From assembly GCF_030433895.1 (NCBI RefSeq), contig NZ_JARUXE010000013.1:43303-107302 (forward strand): a stretch of DNA of 64,000 nt, read 5' to 3'. The stretch comes from Arthrobacter sp. PsM3 (GTDB taxonomy: Bacteria > Actinomycetota > Actinomycetes > Actinomycetales > Micrococcaceae). Below the pieces are notes generated by a model that did no database searches, was not told the origin of the DNA, and saw only the letters and a list, made by a program, of their open reading frames with translations. Positions 26,839-36,221 of the stretch are shown in pieces. The stretch's first letter is position 1, and every line of letters begins with the position of its first letter. A program made the position numbers and the translations under genes.

Positions 26839-28314
26839 ATGGTCAGCACGCCCACACGTAACCCCGCGGCCACACCGGCCGCGGCAAAGCCGCACACCGC
26901 GAAGGCGCCGGCAGCAAAAGCATCAGGGGCCACGGCCCAGAACGGCCCGCAACGGGCCGGCCGCAGGATCCGGGACTGGTACCGGGGATTCTGGTCCGCG
27001 CTGGAAGGCTCGGGCAAGTCCCGCAACGGCTCCACGTACTACCTGATCCTGGGCTCCACGATCGCACTGACGGCAATCGGCATCCTCATGGTGCTTTCCG
27101 CCTCCAGCGTCGAGGCCATCGCCGCCGGAGAATCGCCCTACACCGCCGCCCTCAAACAGGGGATGTTCGCCGGAATCGGCCTCTTCTGCATGTTCCTGCT
27201 CTCGCGGGTCAATGTGGTGTGGCTCAAGCGCGGAGCGTGGATCGCCATCATCGCGGCGTTCGTGCTGCTGGTGCTGGTCCTCCTCGTCGGCCGCAGCGCC
27301 CTCGGCAACCAGAACTGGATCGACGTCGGCCCCTTCACCTTCCAGCCTTCCGAGGCGGCCAAACTGGCGCTTGCCCTGTGGATGGCCACGGTGCTGGACC
27401 GCAAGGCCAAGCTGCTGTCCCAGACCAAGCACGCCCTGATCCCGGTGGTGATCCCCGGCGCCGCCGGAGTGATCGGACTCATCCTCTTGGGCAACGACCT
27501 CGGCACCGCCATGATCGTCATGATGATCACGGCGGCCGCCCTGTTCTTTGCCGGGGTGCGGCTGTACCTGTTCGGCATCGCCGGGGTCGTCCTCGCCGCG
27601 GGCACGATCGTCCTGGCCATCACCAGCCCCAACCGGGTCTGCCGCATCCTGTCCTGGACCGGGCAGACCTGCGCCGACGGCTCCGACGTGAACTACCAGT
27701 CCACCAACGGCCTGTATGGCCTCGCTTCCGGCGGATGGTTCGGCGTGGGACTGGGCCAGAGCCGGCAGAAGTACAGCTGGATCCCGGAAGCCCACAATGA
27801 CTTCATTTTCGCCATCATCGGCGAGGAACTCGGACTGGTGGGAACCTTCGTGGTCCTGATCCTCTTCGCCATCCTCGGCACCGCCATCTACCGGGTTGTC
27901 GTCGCACAGAAGGACATGTTCCATCGCGTCCTGGCGGGCACCATCATGGTCTGGCTGCTCGGCCAGGCGACGGTCAACATGGCCGTGGTCACCGGCCTGG
28001 CCCCCGTGATTGGCATCCCGCTCCCGTTCATCTCCTACGGCGGCTCGGCGCTGCTGATGTCGCTGTGCGCGATCGGCGTAGTCTTGTCCCTGGCCCGGGC
28101 CCAAATGGCGCCCGGCCTGCAGCCCAAGCGGCTGTTCCGGTTCGGCCCAGCCGGGCTCGCAGCAACCCTGCGGAAGCGGAGCGCCGCACGCGGCGCAGCC
28201 CGGAACGAGGCAAGGAACCCGGCCGCCGGGGCCAAAGCCCGCCGAACACCGGCCACACGAACTCCCGCCGCCGGGACCCCTGCCCCCAGAACACCTGCAC
28301 GAAAGCGTAAATAG
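26839..28314 (+). CDS. ftsW: Lipid II glycan polymerase FtsW (SEDS family)
   Basis: A 491-residue polytopic membrane protein that polymerises lipid II at the septum with FtsI. A basic, Ala/Pro-rich cytoplasmic N-terminus (~60 residues) precedes about ten TM helices. SEDS signatures are WIDVGPFTFQPSE, the extracellular loop around YQSTNGLYGLASGGWFGVG and PFISYGGSALL. The C-terminal ~60 residues are highly basic with TPA/TPR-type repeats and probably cytoplasmic. ATG 26839 is preceded by GAGGAG. Confidence 0.95.
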   Translation: MVSTPTRNPAATPAAAKPHTAKAPAAKASGATAQNGPQRAGRRIRDWYRGFWSALEGSGKSRNGSTYYLILGSTIALTAIGILMVLSASSVEAIAAGESPYTAALKQGMFAGIGLFCMFLLSRVNVVWLKRGAWIAIIAAFVLLVLVLLVGRSALGNQNWIDVGPFTFQPSEAAKLALALWMATVLDRKAKLLSQTKHALIPVVIPGAAGVIGLILLGNDLGTAMIVMMITAAALFFAGVRLYLFGIAGVVLAAGTIVLAITSPNRVCRILSWTGQTCADGSDVNYQSTNGLYGLASGGWFGVGLGQSRQKYSWIPEAHNDFIFAIIGEELGLVGTFVVLILFAILGTAIYRVVVAQKDMFHRVLAGTIMVWLLGQATVNMAVVTGLAPVIGIPLPFISYGGSALLMSLCAIGVVLSLARAQMAPGLQPKRLFRFGPAGLAATLRKRSAARGAARNEARNPAAGAKARRTPATRTPAAGTPAPRTPARKRK

Positions 28315-28320
28315 GCCTCC

Positions 28321-29460
28321 ATGAACACCGAGCAGTCATTGTCCGTCGTCCTCGCCGGCGGCGGAACAGCCGGGCATATCAGCCCGCTCCTGGCCATCGC
28401 GAACGCACTCCGGGAGGCCCGCCCCGGCGTCCGGCTCCTGGCCGTCGGCACGCCCGCCGGGATGGAAGCCCGGCTGGTTCCGGCCGCAGGCCTGGACCTC
28501 GCCACGATCAGCAGGGTGCCGTTCCCGCGCCGGCCGTCGCTGGACCTGCTGCGGCTCCCCGGCCGGCTGCTCCACGCCGTGAAACAGGCCGGCGACATCC
28601 TCGACGAGGCCAAAGCCGACGTCCTGGTCGGTGTCGGGGGGTATGTCTGTACCCCGCTGTACCTCGCCGCCTGGCGCCGGAAGATCCCCATTGTCATCCA
28701 CGAGGCGAACACCCGCCCGGGTCTGGCGAACCGGGTGGGGGCCCGGCTCGGCGGACACGTTGCCGTGGCCTTCGCCGCAACCCGGCTGGGCGCCTCCCGC
28801 CACGTTGGCATGCCGATGCGGACGGAAATCTCCGGTCTCGACCGGAGCGCCGCCCGGACCGAAGCCCGGGCAGCCCTCGGCCTCGACCCGCAGCGTCCGG
28901 CCCTGATTGTCACCGGGGGCTCCTCGGGCGCCCAGAGCATCAACCGCACCATCGCGGCGTCGGTCGGCCTCCTTGCAGAGGCCGGCATCCAGACCCTGCA
29001 CCTCACGGGACGCGGCAAGGCAGTCCACGACGCCGACGGCAAGCCGCTCGCGGCCCCCGGCTACCAGCAACGCGAGTACGTTGACGGAATGGAAACGGTG
29101 TACGCTGCGGCGGACCTGCTGCTGGCGCGCGCCGGCGCCGCCACGGTCTGCGAGGTCGCCGCCGTCGGCCTTCCTGCCGTCTTCGTTCCGCTGCCGATCG
29201 GCAACGGCGAGCAGGCGCTCAACGCCGCCGGGCTCGTCGCGGCTGGCGGCGCCCTGGTGGTGGACGACAGCACCTTTTCGCCGGAGTGGGTCCGCGGGCA
29301 CATCGTCCCACTGCTGCAGGACACGGACCGGCTCGCCCGGATGGCGGCCAGCGCGGAACGGCTCGGCATCAGGGACGCCGACCGGCGCATGTCCAGTCTC
29401 GTCCTTGAAGCGGTGGCGTCCGCGAAGGCAAAACCCGTAAAGCACAGCAGGAAGCGGTAG
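28321..29460 (+). CDS. murG: UDP-GlcNAc:undecaprenyl-PP-MurNAc-pentapeptide GlcNAc transferase
   Basis: A 379-residue GT28 glycosyltransferase on the inner face of the membrane that converts lipid I to lipid II. The N-terminal glycine-rich loop is [11 protein letters not shown] (residues 13-23), followed by the second G loop [15 protein letters not shown]. The UDP-GlcNAc binding region includes [14 protein letters not shown] and [23 protein letters not shown]. It starts six bases after ftsW, inside the coupled operon. Confidence 0.95.
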   Translation: MNTEQSLSVVLAGGGTAGHISPLLAIANALREARPGVRLLAVGTPAGMEARLVPAAGLDLATISRVPFPRRPSLDLLRLPGRLLHAVKQAGDILDEAKADVLVGVGGYVCTPLYLAAWRRKIPIVIHEANTRPGLANRVGARLGGHVAVAFAATRLGASRHVGMPMRTEISGLDRSAARTEARAALGLDPQRPALIVTGGSSGAQSINRTIAASVGLLAEAGIQTLHLTGRGKAVHDADGKPLAAPGYQQREYVDGMETVYAAADLLLARAGAATVCEVAAVGLPAVFVPLPIGNGEQALNAAGLVAAGGALVVDDSTFSPEWVRGHIVPLLQDTDRLARMAASAERLGIRDADRRMSSLVLEAVASAKAKPVKHSRKR

Positions 29461-29464
29461 TGGA

Positions 29465-30880
29465 ATGACCCAGCCCGAACACCAGCACACCTCCCGGACG
29501 GCCCGCACCGCGAAGTCCCTCGGCCGGGTGCACTTCATCGGCATCGGCGGCGTGGGAATGTCCGCCGTGGCCCGCATCCTGGTGGCCCGCGGCTTGCCGG
29601 TCAGCGGCTCCGACGCTAAGGACCTGCCGGTCATGGCCGATCTGGCAGCGGCCGGGGCGCGGATCTGCGTTGGCTACACCGCCGCCAACCTGGGTGACGC
29701 CCAGAGCGTGGTCGCCGGCTCCGCCATCCGCCCGGACAATCCCGAGCTGGCTGCGGCCATGGCCGCCGGACTGCCCGTCTTCCACCGCTCGGAGGCACTC
29801 GCGGCCGCCATGGCGCAGGACACCGCCGTGACCGTGGCCGGCACGCACGGCAAGTCCACCACGACGTCGATGATCACCGTCCTCCTGCAGGGCGCCGGCC
29901 TGGACCCCTCCTTCGCCATCGGCGCCAACGTCCCGGCTCTGGGCGTCAACGCCGCCAGCGGCAGCACGCCGATCTTCGTGGCGGAAGCCGACGAATCCGA
30001 CGGGTCCTTCCTGAACTACAGCCCGCAGATCGCCGTCGTCACCAATGTCGAACCGGACCACCTCGACTACTACGGCACCGCCGAGGCCGTCTACGCCTCC
30101 TTCGACCGGTTCACCGCGCTGCTCCCGCCCGACGGTGTGCTCGTGGCCTGCGCGGATGACGCCGGAGCCAGGGCCCTGGCAACGCGGACCCTCGAGCGTG
30201 GCAACACGCGCGTCGTGCTCTACGGCACCAGCGATGACGCCCAGATTGTGCTGCACGACGGCGGCCCGGGGGAGGTGTCCATCTCCACCCCCGCAGGACG
30301 CTTCAGGCTCGATCTGCACGTTCCCGGGCGGCACAATGCCCTCAACGCCGCCGCGGCCTTCGCTGTCGCCCTGGAACTGGGCGTCGACGCCGCCGTTGCC
30401 GCCGGCGCCCTGGCCCACTTCACCGGAGCGTCCCGGCGCTTCGAATTCAAGGGGGAGGGCCGCGGCGTCCGGGTCTACGACGATTACGCCCACCACCCCA
30501 CGGAGGTGCGCGCAGCCCTGTCCGCGGCGCGGTCGGTGGCCGGTGGGCACAAGCTGCACGTCCTCTTCCAGCCGCACCTGTTTTCGCGGACCCGGGAATT
30601 CGCCGAAGAGTTCGCCACGGCGCTCAACGCCGCCGACACCGCCTTGGTCCTGGACATCTATCCGGCCCGCGAGGACCCGATCCCGGGCGTCACCAGCCAG
30701 CTGATCGCCGCCCACCTGGGATCGGGCGGTCGGCTCGTCGGACCGGGCGATGAGGCCGTGCAGGCAGTGGTGGCCGCCGCCGCGCCCGGGGACATCGTGC
30801 TCACGGTCGGAGCTGGCGACGTCACGGCCTACGGGCCACTGATCGTCGCAGCCCTGAACAGCGGAGCCCCCCGTGCCTAG
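29465..30880 (+). CDS. murC: UDP-N-acetylmuramate--L-alanine ligase
   Basis: A 471-residue Mur ligase that adds the first stem-peptide residue. The N-terminal nucleotide-binding segment is VHFIGIGGVGMSAVARIL, the P-loop VAGTHGKSTTTSM lies near residue 124, and the acidic blocks EADESDGSFLNY and VTNVEPDHLDYYG follow. DDYAHHPTEVRAAL is the typical C-terminal-domain block. The ribosome site AGGAAG overlaps the end of murG. The 3' end overlaps ftsQ by eight bases. Confidence 0.95.
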   Translation: MTQPEHQHTSRTARTAKSLGRVHFIGIGGVGMSAVARILVARGLPVSGSDAKDLPVMADLAAAGARICVGYTAANLGDAQSVVAGSAIRPDNPELAAAMAAGLPVFHRSEALAAAMAQDTAVTVAGTHGKSTTTSMITVLLQGAGLDPSFAIGANVPALGVNAASGSTPIFVAEADESDGSFLNYSPQIAVVTNVEPDHLDYYGTAEAVYASFDRFTALLPPDGVLVACADDAGARALATRTLERGNTRVVLYGTSDDAQIVLHDGGPGEVSISTPAGRFRLDLHVPGRHNALNAAAAFAVALELGVDAAVAAGALAHFTGASRRFEFKGEGRGVRVYDDYAHHPTEVRAALSAARSVAGGHKLHVLFQPHLFSRTREFAEEFATALNAADTALVLDIYPAREDPIPGVTSQLIAAHLGSGGRLVGPGDEAVQAVVAAAAPGDIVLTVGAGDVTAYGPLIVAALNSGAPRA

Positions 30881-31763
30881 CACCCGACGTCCCAGCTACC
30901 GTACCGGTGCACGCCGGCCGGCGTCGGCGCCCGGGGACCCGGCGTCGTCCGATGTCATCTCGGCGTCCAAGGACGGCGGCGCGGCCACCACCGCAGCTGC
31001 CCCCGCCGCCGGAAGCAAACAGGAGGCGCCGCCGGCCCGGGACAATGTGCTGTCCTTTCCCGAACCCAAGGCCAAGCGGCGCAGGCGCATCCGCCAGGGC
31101 ATCATTGGTTCCCTGGCCGTGCTGGTCGCGGCGGTCATCGCCGCGGCGGTGTACTCGCCCGTCCTGGCGTTGCAGACGGTCACTGTCCAGGGCACCAAAC
31201 TGCTGAGCGCGGAGCAGGTCCAGACGGCCCTTGAACCGCTGCACGGCAAGCCGCTGCCGCAGATCAGCGACGGCGACGTCACCGCCCTGCTGCAGCCGCT
31301 GGTCCAGGTCAAGGAAGTCACCGCCCAGGCGCTGCCGCCCTCGACGCTGCTGGTCAAGGTGACCGAACGCGTCCCGGTGGCCCTGGTCAAGCAGGGCCAG
31401 GCCTACCAGCTGGTCGACGTCGACGGTGTGAAGCTCAATGACAGCGCCGACCCGGACTCCATTCCGCTGCCGGTCATCGACGGCGGAAGCGGCACGCTGC
31501 CCAAGGACCTGTTCCACGCCATCACCGGCGTCCTGGGGGCGCTGCCGGCTGATGTGCTAGCCCGGCTCTCTGAAGCCTCGGCCAAGTCGGTCGACGCCGT
31601 TGAACTCAAGCTCGTGGACGGCCAGACGATCGTCTGGGGCAATGCGGGGGAGAGGGAGCTCAAGGCAAAGGTCCTGGAGGCCCTGCTGAAAGCCCCCGCG
31701 GACCCGAAGAACCCGGTCCGGATCTATGACGTGAGTGTGCCCCGGCACCCGGTCACCCGGTAG
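30873..31763 (+). CDS. ftsQ: Cell division protein FtsQ/DivIB
   Basis: A 296-residue bitopic division protein. A ~75-residue hydrophilic cytoplasmic region is followed by one TM helix (GIIGSLAVLVAAVIAAAVY). The extracytoplasmic POTRA domain begins at LALQTVTVQGTKLLSAEQV, and a C-terminal FtsQ domain follows. It starts at GTG 30873 inside the murC 3' end. It is the last gene of the long coupled run; ftsZ follows after 331 bases with its own control region. Confidence 0.93.
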   Translation: MPSTRRPSYRTGARRPASAPGDPASSDVISASKDGGAATTAAAPAAGSKQEAPPARDNVLSFPEPKAKRRRRIRQGIIGSLAVLVAAVIAAAVYSPVLALQTVTVQGTKLLSAEQVQTALEPLHGKPLPQISDGDVTALLQPLVQVKEVTAQALPPSTLLVKVTERVPVALVKQGQAYQLVDVDGVKLNDSADPDSIPLPVIDGGSGTLPKDLFHAITGVLGALPADVLARLSEASAKSVDAVELKLVDGQTIVWGNAGERELKAKVLEALLKAPADPKNPVRIYDVSVPRHPVTR

Positions 31764-31817
31764 CCGCCAATCACTTGTCCGGGAGGCCGGCGGTGGCGTG
31801 CACCGCGGTCCGGCCCG

Positions 31818-31847
31818 GGTGCCGGCCGCAGCGGACTGCGCGGCACC
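31818..31847 (+). terminator. Stem-loop after ftsQ
   Basis: GGTGCCG (31818-31824) pairs with CGGCACC (31841-31847), with an inner CGCAG/CTGCG stem and a CGGA loop. It lies ~55 bases after ftsQ. There is no T-run, so it may be a pause or a partial terminator. Confidence 0.4.
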
Positions 31848-31995
31848 AGGAAACAGCAGCGACCGGGCACCCGGCCAGCACCAACCCGGCACCGACACAG
31901 CACCAAAGGAAGCTATTTCGCCGGTATTACTGCGACACGCGGGGCCGGTTATTGAATGTCATCTACATAGGAAATAGCGTCACAGCATGAGTTAC

Positions 31996-32043
31996 TTGAC
32001 ATAACTATAACCTTCAACTCGAAGGTTAAGGTTCAAAGGTTCA
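31996..32043 (+). promoter_or_regulatory. ftsZ promoter/operator region
   Basis: A consensus -35 TTGACA lies at 31996-32001. Just downstream is a perfect inverted repeat, TAACCTTC (32008-32015) and GAAGGTTA (32021-32028), which covers the expected -10 position. Three AAGGTT words follow in near-7-base register up to 32040. This looks like an operator. The -10 itself is not clear. The gap 31764-32094 contains no gene. Confidence 0.5.
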
Positions 32044-32094
32044 AGTCCGACTCCATCAGTTTTCGCAATAGAACACGAACAAGGGACACGTAAC

Positions 32095-33321
32095 GTGGCA
32101 GCTCCGCAGAATTACTTGGCCGTCATCAAGGTCGTCGGCATCGGCGGCGGTGGCGTGAACGCAGTCAACCGCATGATCGAGGTCGGTCTTCGCGGCGTCG
32201 AATTCATCGCAGTCAACACCGATGCGCAGGCATTGTTGATGTCCGATGCAGACGTCAAGCTCGACATCGGGCGTGAGCTGACGCGCGGCCTGGGTGCCGG
32301 TGCGAACCCTGACGTCGGCAGGCAGGCCGCCGAGGACCACGCCGAGGAGATCGAAGAGGTCATGCGCGGCGCTGACATGGTCTTCGTCACCGCCGGCGAA
32401 GGCGGCGGCACCGGTACCGGCGGCGCGCCCGTCGTCGCCCGGATCGCCCGTTCGCTCGGGGCGCTGACCATCGGCGTCGTCACCCGGCCCTTCACCTTCG
32501 AGGGCCGCCGCCGTGCAGGCTCTGCGGAGGCCGGCATCGACGCCCTCCGCGACGAAGTCGACACGCTGATCGTCATCCCCAATGACCGTCTGCTGTCCAT
32601 CAGCGACCGCAACGTCTCCGTCCTGGACGCATTCCGCTCCGCCGACCAGGTGCTCCTGTCCGGTGTCCAGGGCATCACCGACCTGATCACCACCCCGGGC
32701 CTGATCAACCTCGACTTTGCCGACGTCAAGTCCGTCATGCAGGGCGCAGGCTCCGCGCTGATGGGCATCGGCTCGGCACGCGGCGAAGACCGCGCCGTCA
32801 AGGCCGCCGAGCTCGCCATTGCCTCCCCGCTGCTGGAAGCATCGATCGACGGCGCCCACGGCGTCCTTCTGTCCATCCAGGGCGGCTCGGACCTTGGGCT
32901 CTTCGAAATCAATGAGGCGGCCCGCCTGGTCCAGGAAGTCGCCCACCCCGAGGCCAACATTATCTTCGGTGCCGTCATCGACGATGCCCTCGGCGACGAG
33001 GCCCGCGTCACGGTCATCGCGGCCGGCTTCGACGACGTCAAGGCCACCTCGCCCTCTATGGACCAGTCGCTTCCGCAGTCGGCACCGCAGCGTCCGGCAG
33101 CGCCTGCCGCAGCCCCCGCCCCGGCACAGGCTCCGTCCTCGGCACAGGTCCAGCCGCTGCACGCCACGGTCGGCGCTTCCGGGTACGGTGGCTGGGGCCA
33201 GCAGCGCCCGTCCGCCGTTCCGGCCGACTCGGGCTTCGACGTGGACCTGCCGTCCGTTGTGGAGCCGGACCTGTCCGGCCGCCACTCCGACGACCTGGAT
33301 GTCCCTGACTTCCTCAAGTAG
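32095..33321 (+). CDS. ftsZ: Cell division GTPase FtsZ
   Basis: The tubulin-like GTPase that forms the Z-ring, 408 residues. [15 protein letters not shown] opens the nucleotide domain, and the tubulin signature GGGTGTGG is at 103-110. The synergy loop region includes [12 protein letters not shown] Pro/Ala/Gln-rich linker (about 320-385) leads to the conserved C-terminal peptide [10 protein letters not shown], the SepF/FtsW docking tail. GTG 32095 follows AAGGGA. It has its own promoter region and terminator, so it can be expressed independently of the upstream cluster. Confidence 0.97.
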   Translation: MAAPQNYLAVIKVVGIGGGGVNAVNRMIEVGLRGVEFIAVNTDAQALLMSDADVKLDIGRELTRGLGAGANPDVGRQAAEDHAEEIEEVMRGADMVFVTAGEGGGTGTGGAPVVARIARSLGALTIGVVTRPFTFEGRRRAGSAEAGIDALRDEVDTLIVIPNDRLLSISDRNVSVLDAFRSADQVLLSGVQGITDLITTPGLINLDFADVKSVMQGAGSALMGIGSARGEDRAVKAAELAIASPLLEASIDGAHGVLLSIQGGSDLGLFEINEAARLVQEVAHPEANIIFGAVIDDALGDEARVTVIAAGFDDVKATSPSMDQSLPQSAPQRPAAPAAAPAPAQAPSSAQVQPLHATVGASGYGGWGQQRPSAVPADSGFDVDLPSVVEPDLSGRHSDDLDVPDFLK

Positions 33322-33328
33322 GTCCTGA

Positions 33329-33366
33329 AGCGCCATGGCACTGCCGGTTGGCAGTGCCATGGTGCT
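33329..33366 (+). terminator. Intrinsic terminator after ftsZ
   Basis: A 17-base arm (33329-33345) and its complement (33350-33366) with GGTT loop and core CCATGGCACTGCC, followed by TTCT. A strong stem at the end of ftsZ. Confidence 0.85.
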
Positions 33367-33412
33367 TTCTCGTAGGATCGAAGCTCTGCAAACAAGTTTG
33401 GCGGTGTTCTGA

Positions 33413-34189
33413 GTGTTCTCGTGGCGGGCGGAAGTCCGGCCCGGCGTCTGGGTGGCTTTTACCGACGCTGCCGCCGGTAACCTGGCGCTCCATGTCGGTG
33501 ACGATCCGGCGGAAGTCCTGCGCCGGCGTCGCGGGCTGGAGGCGGCCCTGGGACTCGGCGGCCGGAACTTCCAGTACATGAACCAGGTCCACGGCAACGG
33601 GGTGGCCAGCATTGGCGCCGCGACCGCCGGCTACGGTCCTGGTGCCCCGGCTGCCGACGCCTCTGCCGCCCCGGCCCCTGGCGCCCCGACTGCTGACGCC
33701 ATGGTGTCCCTGGGGGAACCCCTGGCCGTGATGGTCGCCGATTGTGTGCCGGTCGTCCTGGTGGGGGAGACCCCCGGCGGCGAAAGCCCCGTACTGGCCG
33801 TCGTTCACGCCGGGCGCCCGGGCGTCGCGTCCGGCGTCGTACCGGCGGCCACGGCCCGCATGCGCGAACTCGGCGCCGCCGGGCTTAGCGCCTGGATTGG
33901 CCCGTCCGTCTGCGGAGGGTGCTATGAGGTGCCCGAGGCCATGCGTGACGAGGTGGCCGCCCGGGTGCCCGCAGCCCGGTGCACCACCTCCTGGGGCACC
34001 CCGGGCCTGGATCTGCCGGCCGCCGTCCGCAGCCAGCTGCAGGACGCAGGTGTCCGGGTCGAATACTCCGGCAACTGCACCCTGGAAGATCAACGCCTGT
34101 TCTCCTACCGCCGCGACCGGCACACCGGACGGTTCGCCGGTCTGGTGTGGGCAAATGCCGGGACGGCCCCCAGAGGGACGACCCGGTGA
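33413..34189 (+). CDS. pgeF: Peptidoglycan editing factor PgeF (YfiH/DUF152)
   Basis: A 258-residue polyphenol-oxidase-fold (laccase-domain) protein. In E. coli it removes misincorporated amino acids (L-Ser in place of L-Ala) from muropeptide precursors, which fits its position after ftsZ. Family blocks are NQVHGN, VADCVPVVLVG and VVHAGRPGVASGV, where the more usual reading is HAGWRG, and GPSVCGGCYEVP. The metal-site Cys and two His are present. A ~20-residue Ala/Pro insertion follows IGAATAG. It starts at GTG 33413 with a weak ribosome site; a TAGGAT box at 33373 may be its -10. Confidence 0.9.
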   Translation: MFSWRAEVRPGVWVAFTDAAAGNLALHVGDDPAEVLRRRRGLEAALGLGGRNFQYMNQVHGNGVASIGAATAGYGPGAPAADASAAPAPGAPTADAMVSLGEPLAVMVADCVPVVLVGETPGGESPVLAVVHAGRPGVASGVVPAATARMRELGAAGLSAWIGPSVCGGCYEVPEAMRDEVAARVPAARCTTSWGTPGLDLPAAVRSQLQDAGVRVEYSGNCTLEDQRLFSYRRDRHTGRFAGLVWANAGTAPRGTTR

Positions 34190-35007
34190 ACGACCAGGTG
34201 AACAACGACGCGGTGAACGACCGGGTGAACGACGCGGTGAATCGACACGCGAATGAGCCGATGAAGGCGCAGGAGCCGGCGAACACGGAATCCGATCCCC
34301 GGCTGGAAGAGCTCCGGGATCGGCTCGCCGCCGTCCGGCGCCGCATCGATGGCGCCGTCGCAGCCGCCAGCCGGCAGGAACGGCCGCCCCGGCTGATCGT
34401 GGTCACCAAATTTCATCCCGCCGAGGACGTGCGGAGGCTCGCCCTCCTCGGCATCAGGGACGTCGGGGAGAACCGGGACCAGGAAGCCGAGGAAAAGGCT
34501 GCCGAGCTGGCCGGGCTGGAGCTCCGTTGGCACTTTATCGGCCAGCTCCAGAGCAACAAGGCAAAGTCCGTCGTCAAGTACGCCCATGCCGTGCACTCCG
34601 TCGACCGGCTGCAGCTGGCCCGGGCCCTGGCCAAGGCCATGGCGACCGAACAGGAGCGCACCGGCAGGGCGCCTATGGACTGCTTCATCCAGGTCAGCCT
34701 CGACGACGACGCCGGCGGCCGCCGCGGCGGTGCCCTTCCGGCCGACGTCCCGGCGCTGGCCGAGGAATTGGCCGGCCACGCGGGGCTCCGCCTGGCGGGG
34801 GTGATGGCGGTCGCGCCCTTCGGGGCCGATCCGGCCCCGGCGTTCGAGAAGCTCGCGGAGCTGTCCGCACGCCTGACCGCCGACCATCCCGGCGCCACAG
34901 CCATTTCCGCGGGCATGAGCCAGGACCTGGAACAGGCCATCCGGTTCGGGGCGACACACCTTCGCATTGGCTCCGATATTCTCGGTCCGCGTCCGGCGTT
35001 GCGGTAG
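34186..35007 (+). CDS. PLP homeostasis protein (YggS/PROSC family)
   Basis: A single-domain alanine-racemase-fold protein that binds pyridoxal phosphate and buffers its level. The PLP lysine lies in VVTKFHPAEDV, followed by GENRDQEAEEK, WHFIGQLQSNKAK and the C-terminal ISAGMSQDLEQAI-RFGATHLRIGS. GTG 34186 overlaps the pgeF stop (GTGA). The first ~25 residues are a VND-type repeat encoded by five iterations of GTGAAC, each of which is a potential GTG start; ATG 34261 is another. The conserved domain begins near residue 40. The gene lies between ftsZ and sepF, as in most actinobacteria. Confidence 0.92.
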   Translation: MNDQVNNDAVNDRVNDAVNRHANEPMKAQEPANTESDPRLEELRDRLAAVRRRIDGAVAAASRQERPPRLIVVTKFHPAEDVRRLALLGIRDVGENRDQEAEEKAAELAGLELRWHFIGQLQSNKAKSVVKYAHAVHSVDRLQLARALAKAMATEQERTGRAPMDCFIQVSLDDDAGGRRGGALPADVPALAEELAGHAGLRLAGVMAVAPFGADPAPAFEKLAELSARLTADHPGATAISAGMSQDLEQAIRFGATHLRIGSDILGPRPALR

Positions 35008-35094
35008 GTTCAACGTATTGGAAGGTAATGGCGGGGATTCCAAGGCTGCTAAGTCACTGATCGGCCCGCTGACGGACACGATTAGGAGTCGACC

Positions 35095-35625
35095 ATGGCC
35101 GGCGCTCTGCGCAAGACAATGATCTATCTTGGGCTCGCCGATGGCGACGAACACTACGAGTCCGAGCACCAAACATCGCACAAGGATGAGGACGATTCCA
35201 TGGAGCATGACCGCGAGGAACGCCGTGCACCGGCGCCCGTCCGCGAGGCCCCCAGGGAAGAGCCCTACGCCGCTGAAGAGGAATACCGCGCACCTGTGAC
35301 ACCCATCAAGCGAGCGGCATCGAGCCGCGAAGAGCACACCGGACTCCGCCAGATCACCACGATCCACCCGCGGTCCTACAACGACGCCAAGCTCATTGGC
35401 GAAAGCTTCCGTGACGGCATTCCCGTCATCATGAACGTCACGGACATGGGTGAGGCGGACGCGAAGCGGCTCGTCGACTTCTCGGCCGGGCTGGTCTTCG
35501 GACTTCGTGGCAGCATCGAGAGGGTCACAAACAAGGTGTTCCTGCTGTCGCCGTCGTACGTTGAAGTCATCGGCGATGACAAGAAGGTCAGCGAGACCCA
35601 GGCGAGCTTCTTCAACCAGAGCTAG
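35095..35625 (+). CDS. sepF: Cell division protein SepF
   Basis: A 176-residue Z-ring membrane anchor. The N-terminal amphipathic helix ([15 protein letters not shown]) inserts in the membrane. A charged disordered linker (about 20-85) and the C-terminal SepF domain (about 88-170) with [19 protein letters not shown] and [20 protein letters not shown] follow. In actinobacteria, which lack FtsA, SepF is the main FtsZ tether and binds the FtsZ C-terminal peptide. ATG 35095 has TAGGAG upstream. Confidence 0.95.
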   Translation: MAGALRKTMIYLGLADGDEHYESEHQTSHKDEDDSMEHDREERRAPAPVREAPREEPYAAEEEYRAPVTPIKRAASSREEHTGLRQITTIHPRSYNDAKLIGESFRDGIPVIMNVTDMGEADAKRLVDFSAGLVFGLRGSIERVTNKVFLLSPSYVEVIGDDKKVSETQASFFNQS

Positions 35626-35641
35626 CCCAAGATTTTGCAGA

Positions 35642-35675
35642 GGATGCCAGGCAGGGGAGACCCTGTCTGGCATCC
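35642..35675 (+). terminator. Terminator after sepF
   Basis: GGATGCCAGGCAGGG (35642-35656), loop GAGA, CCCTGTCTGGCATCC (35661-35675). A 15-bp stem with one G.T pair, followed by TTGCTG and no long T-run. Confidence 0.75.
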
Positions 35676-35763
35676 TTGCTGAATTATCCGTGTTGAAATA
35701 GAGGCGTAACTATCAAGAGGACACTGCGGTATCCGGAATGAACATGGAGATATGAGTTAGCTC

Positions 35764-36072
35764 ATGGGAATTGTTTTCGGACTTGTCTATATCGCTTTGC
35801 TTTTGTTCTTTGTTGCCCTCATCATCCGGCTGATCTTTGACTGGGTGCAGATGTTCGCCCGCGGCTGGCGGCCGCGCGGCGCGGCCCTCGTCACAGCGCA
35901 CGCTGTGTATTCGGTCACAGACAAGCCGCTCAAACTGCTCCGGCGGCTCATTCCGCCCCTGCGGCTCGGCGGAGTGTCACTGGACCTAGGCTTCCTGCTG
36001 CTGTTCGTGGCGGTCACCATCGCCATGGGAGTTGCCAAGTTTCTGGTTTTTTCCCAGCCGATCGCAGCGTAG
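35764..36072 (+). CDS. YggT family membrane protein
   Basis: A 102-residue YggT-family protein with two membrane helices (about 3-24 and 76-97) and the family block HAVYSVTDKPLKLLRRLIPP in the cytoplasmic loop. The family is conserved between sepF and divIVA in Gram-positive bacteria and is linked to envelope and division functions, but its biochemical role is unclear. The start at ATG 35764 has only a weak ribosome site. A promoter-like segment with TTGCTG-N17-TAGAGG (35676-35704) lies after the sepF terminator, so it may begin a new transcript. Confidence 0.9.
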   Translation: MGIVFGLVYIALLLFFVALIIRLIFDWVQMFARGWRPRGAALVTAHAVYSVTDKPLKLLRRLIPPLRLGGVSLDLGFLLLFVAVTIAMGVAKFLVFSQPIAA

Positions 36073-36120
36073 TTGGACGGCGGACCCGGTCCGCGGCCCG
36101 AAACAGATAGAAACTCCGGT

Positions 36121-36162
36121 TTGACACTGCGGTGTTGAATTAGAGGAACCAGACCATATTTA
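36121..36162 (+). promoter_or_regulatory. Candidate wag31 promoter region
   Basis: TTGAAT (36135-36140), 16 bases, TATTTA (36157-36162) is the best pair; TTGACA also occurs at 36121-36126. The words ACACTGCGGT and GTGTTGAA-TAGAGG are shared with the segment upstream of yggT (35690-35730), which suggests common control. Confidence 0.4.
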
Positions 36163-36221
36163 GGTACCGTAGTTTTGACGGCCGGAAGGCCTCTGACTAA
36201 CTAGACCAACGAGGTGACCAG

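Noticed and set aside
33979..34185. Earlier start for yggS inside pgeF
   Set aside because: The added residues are an out-of-frame reading of pgeF. GTGA overlap at 34186 gives a normal coupled start.
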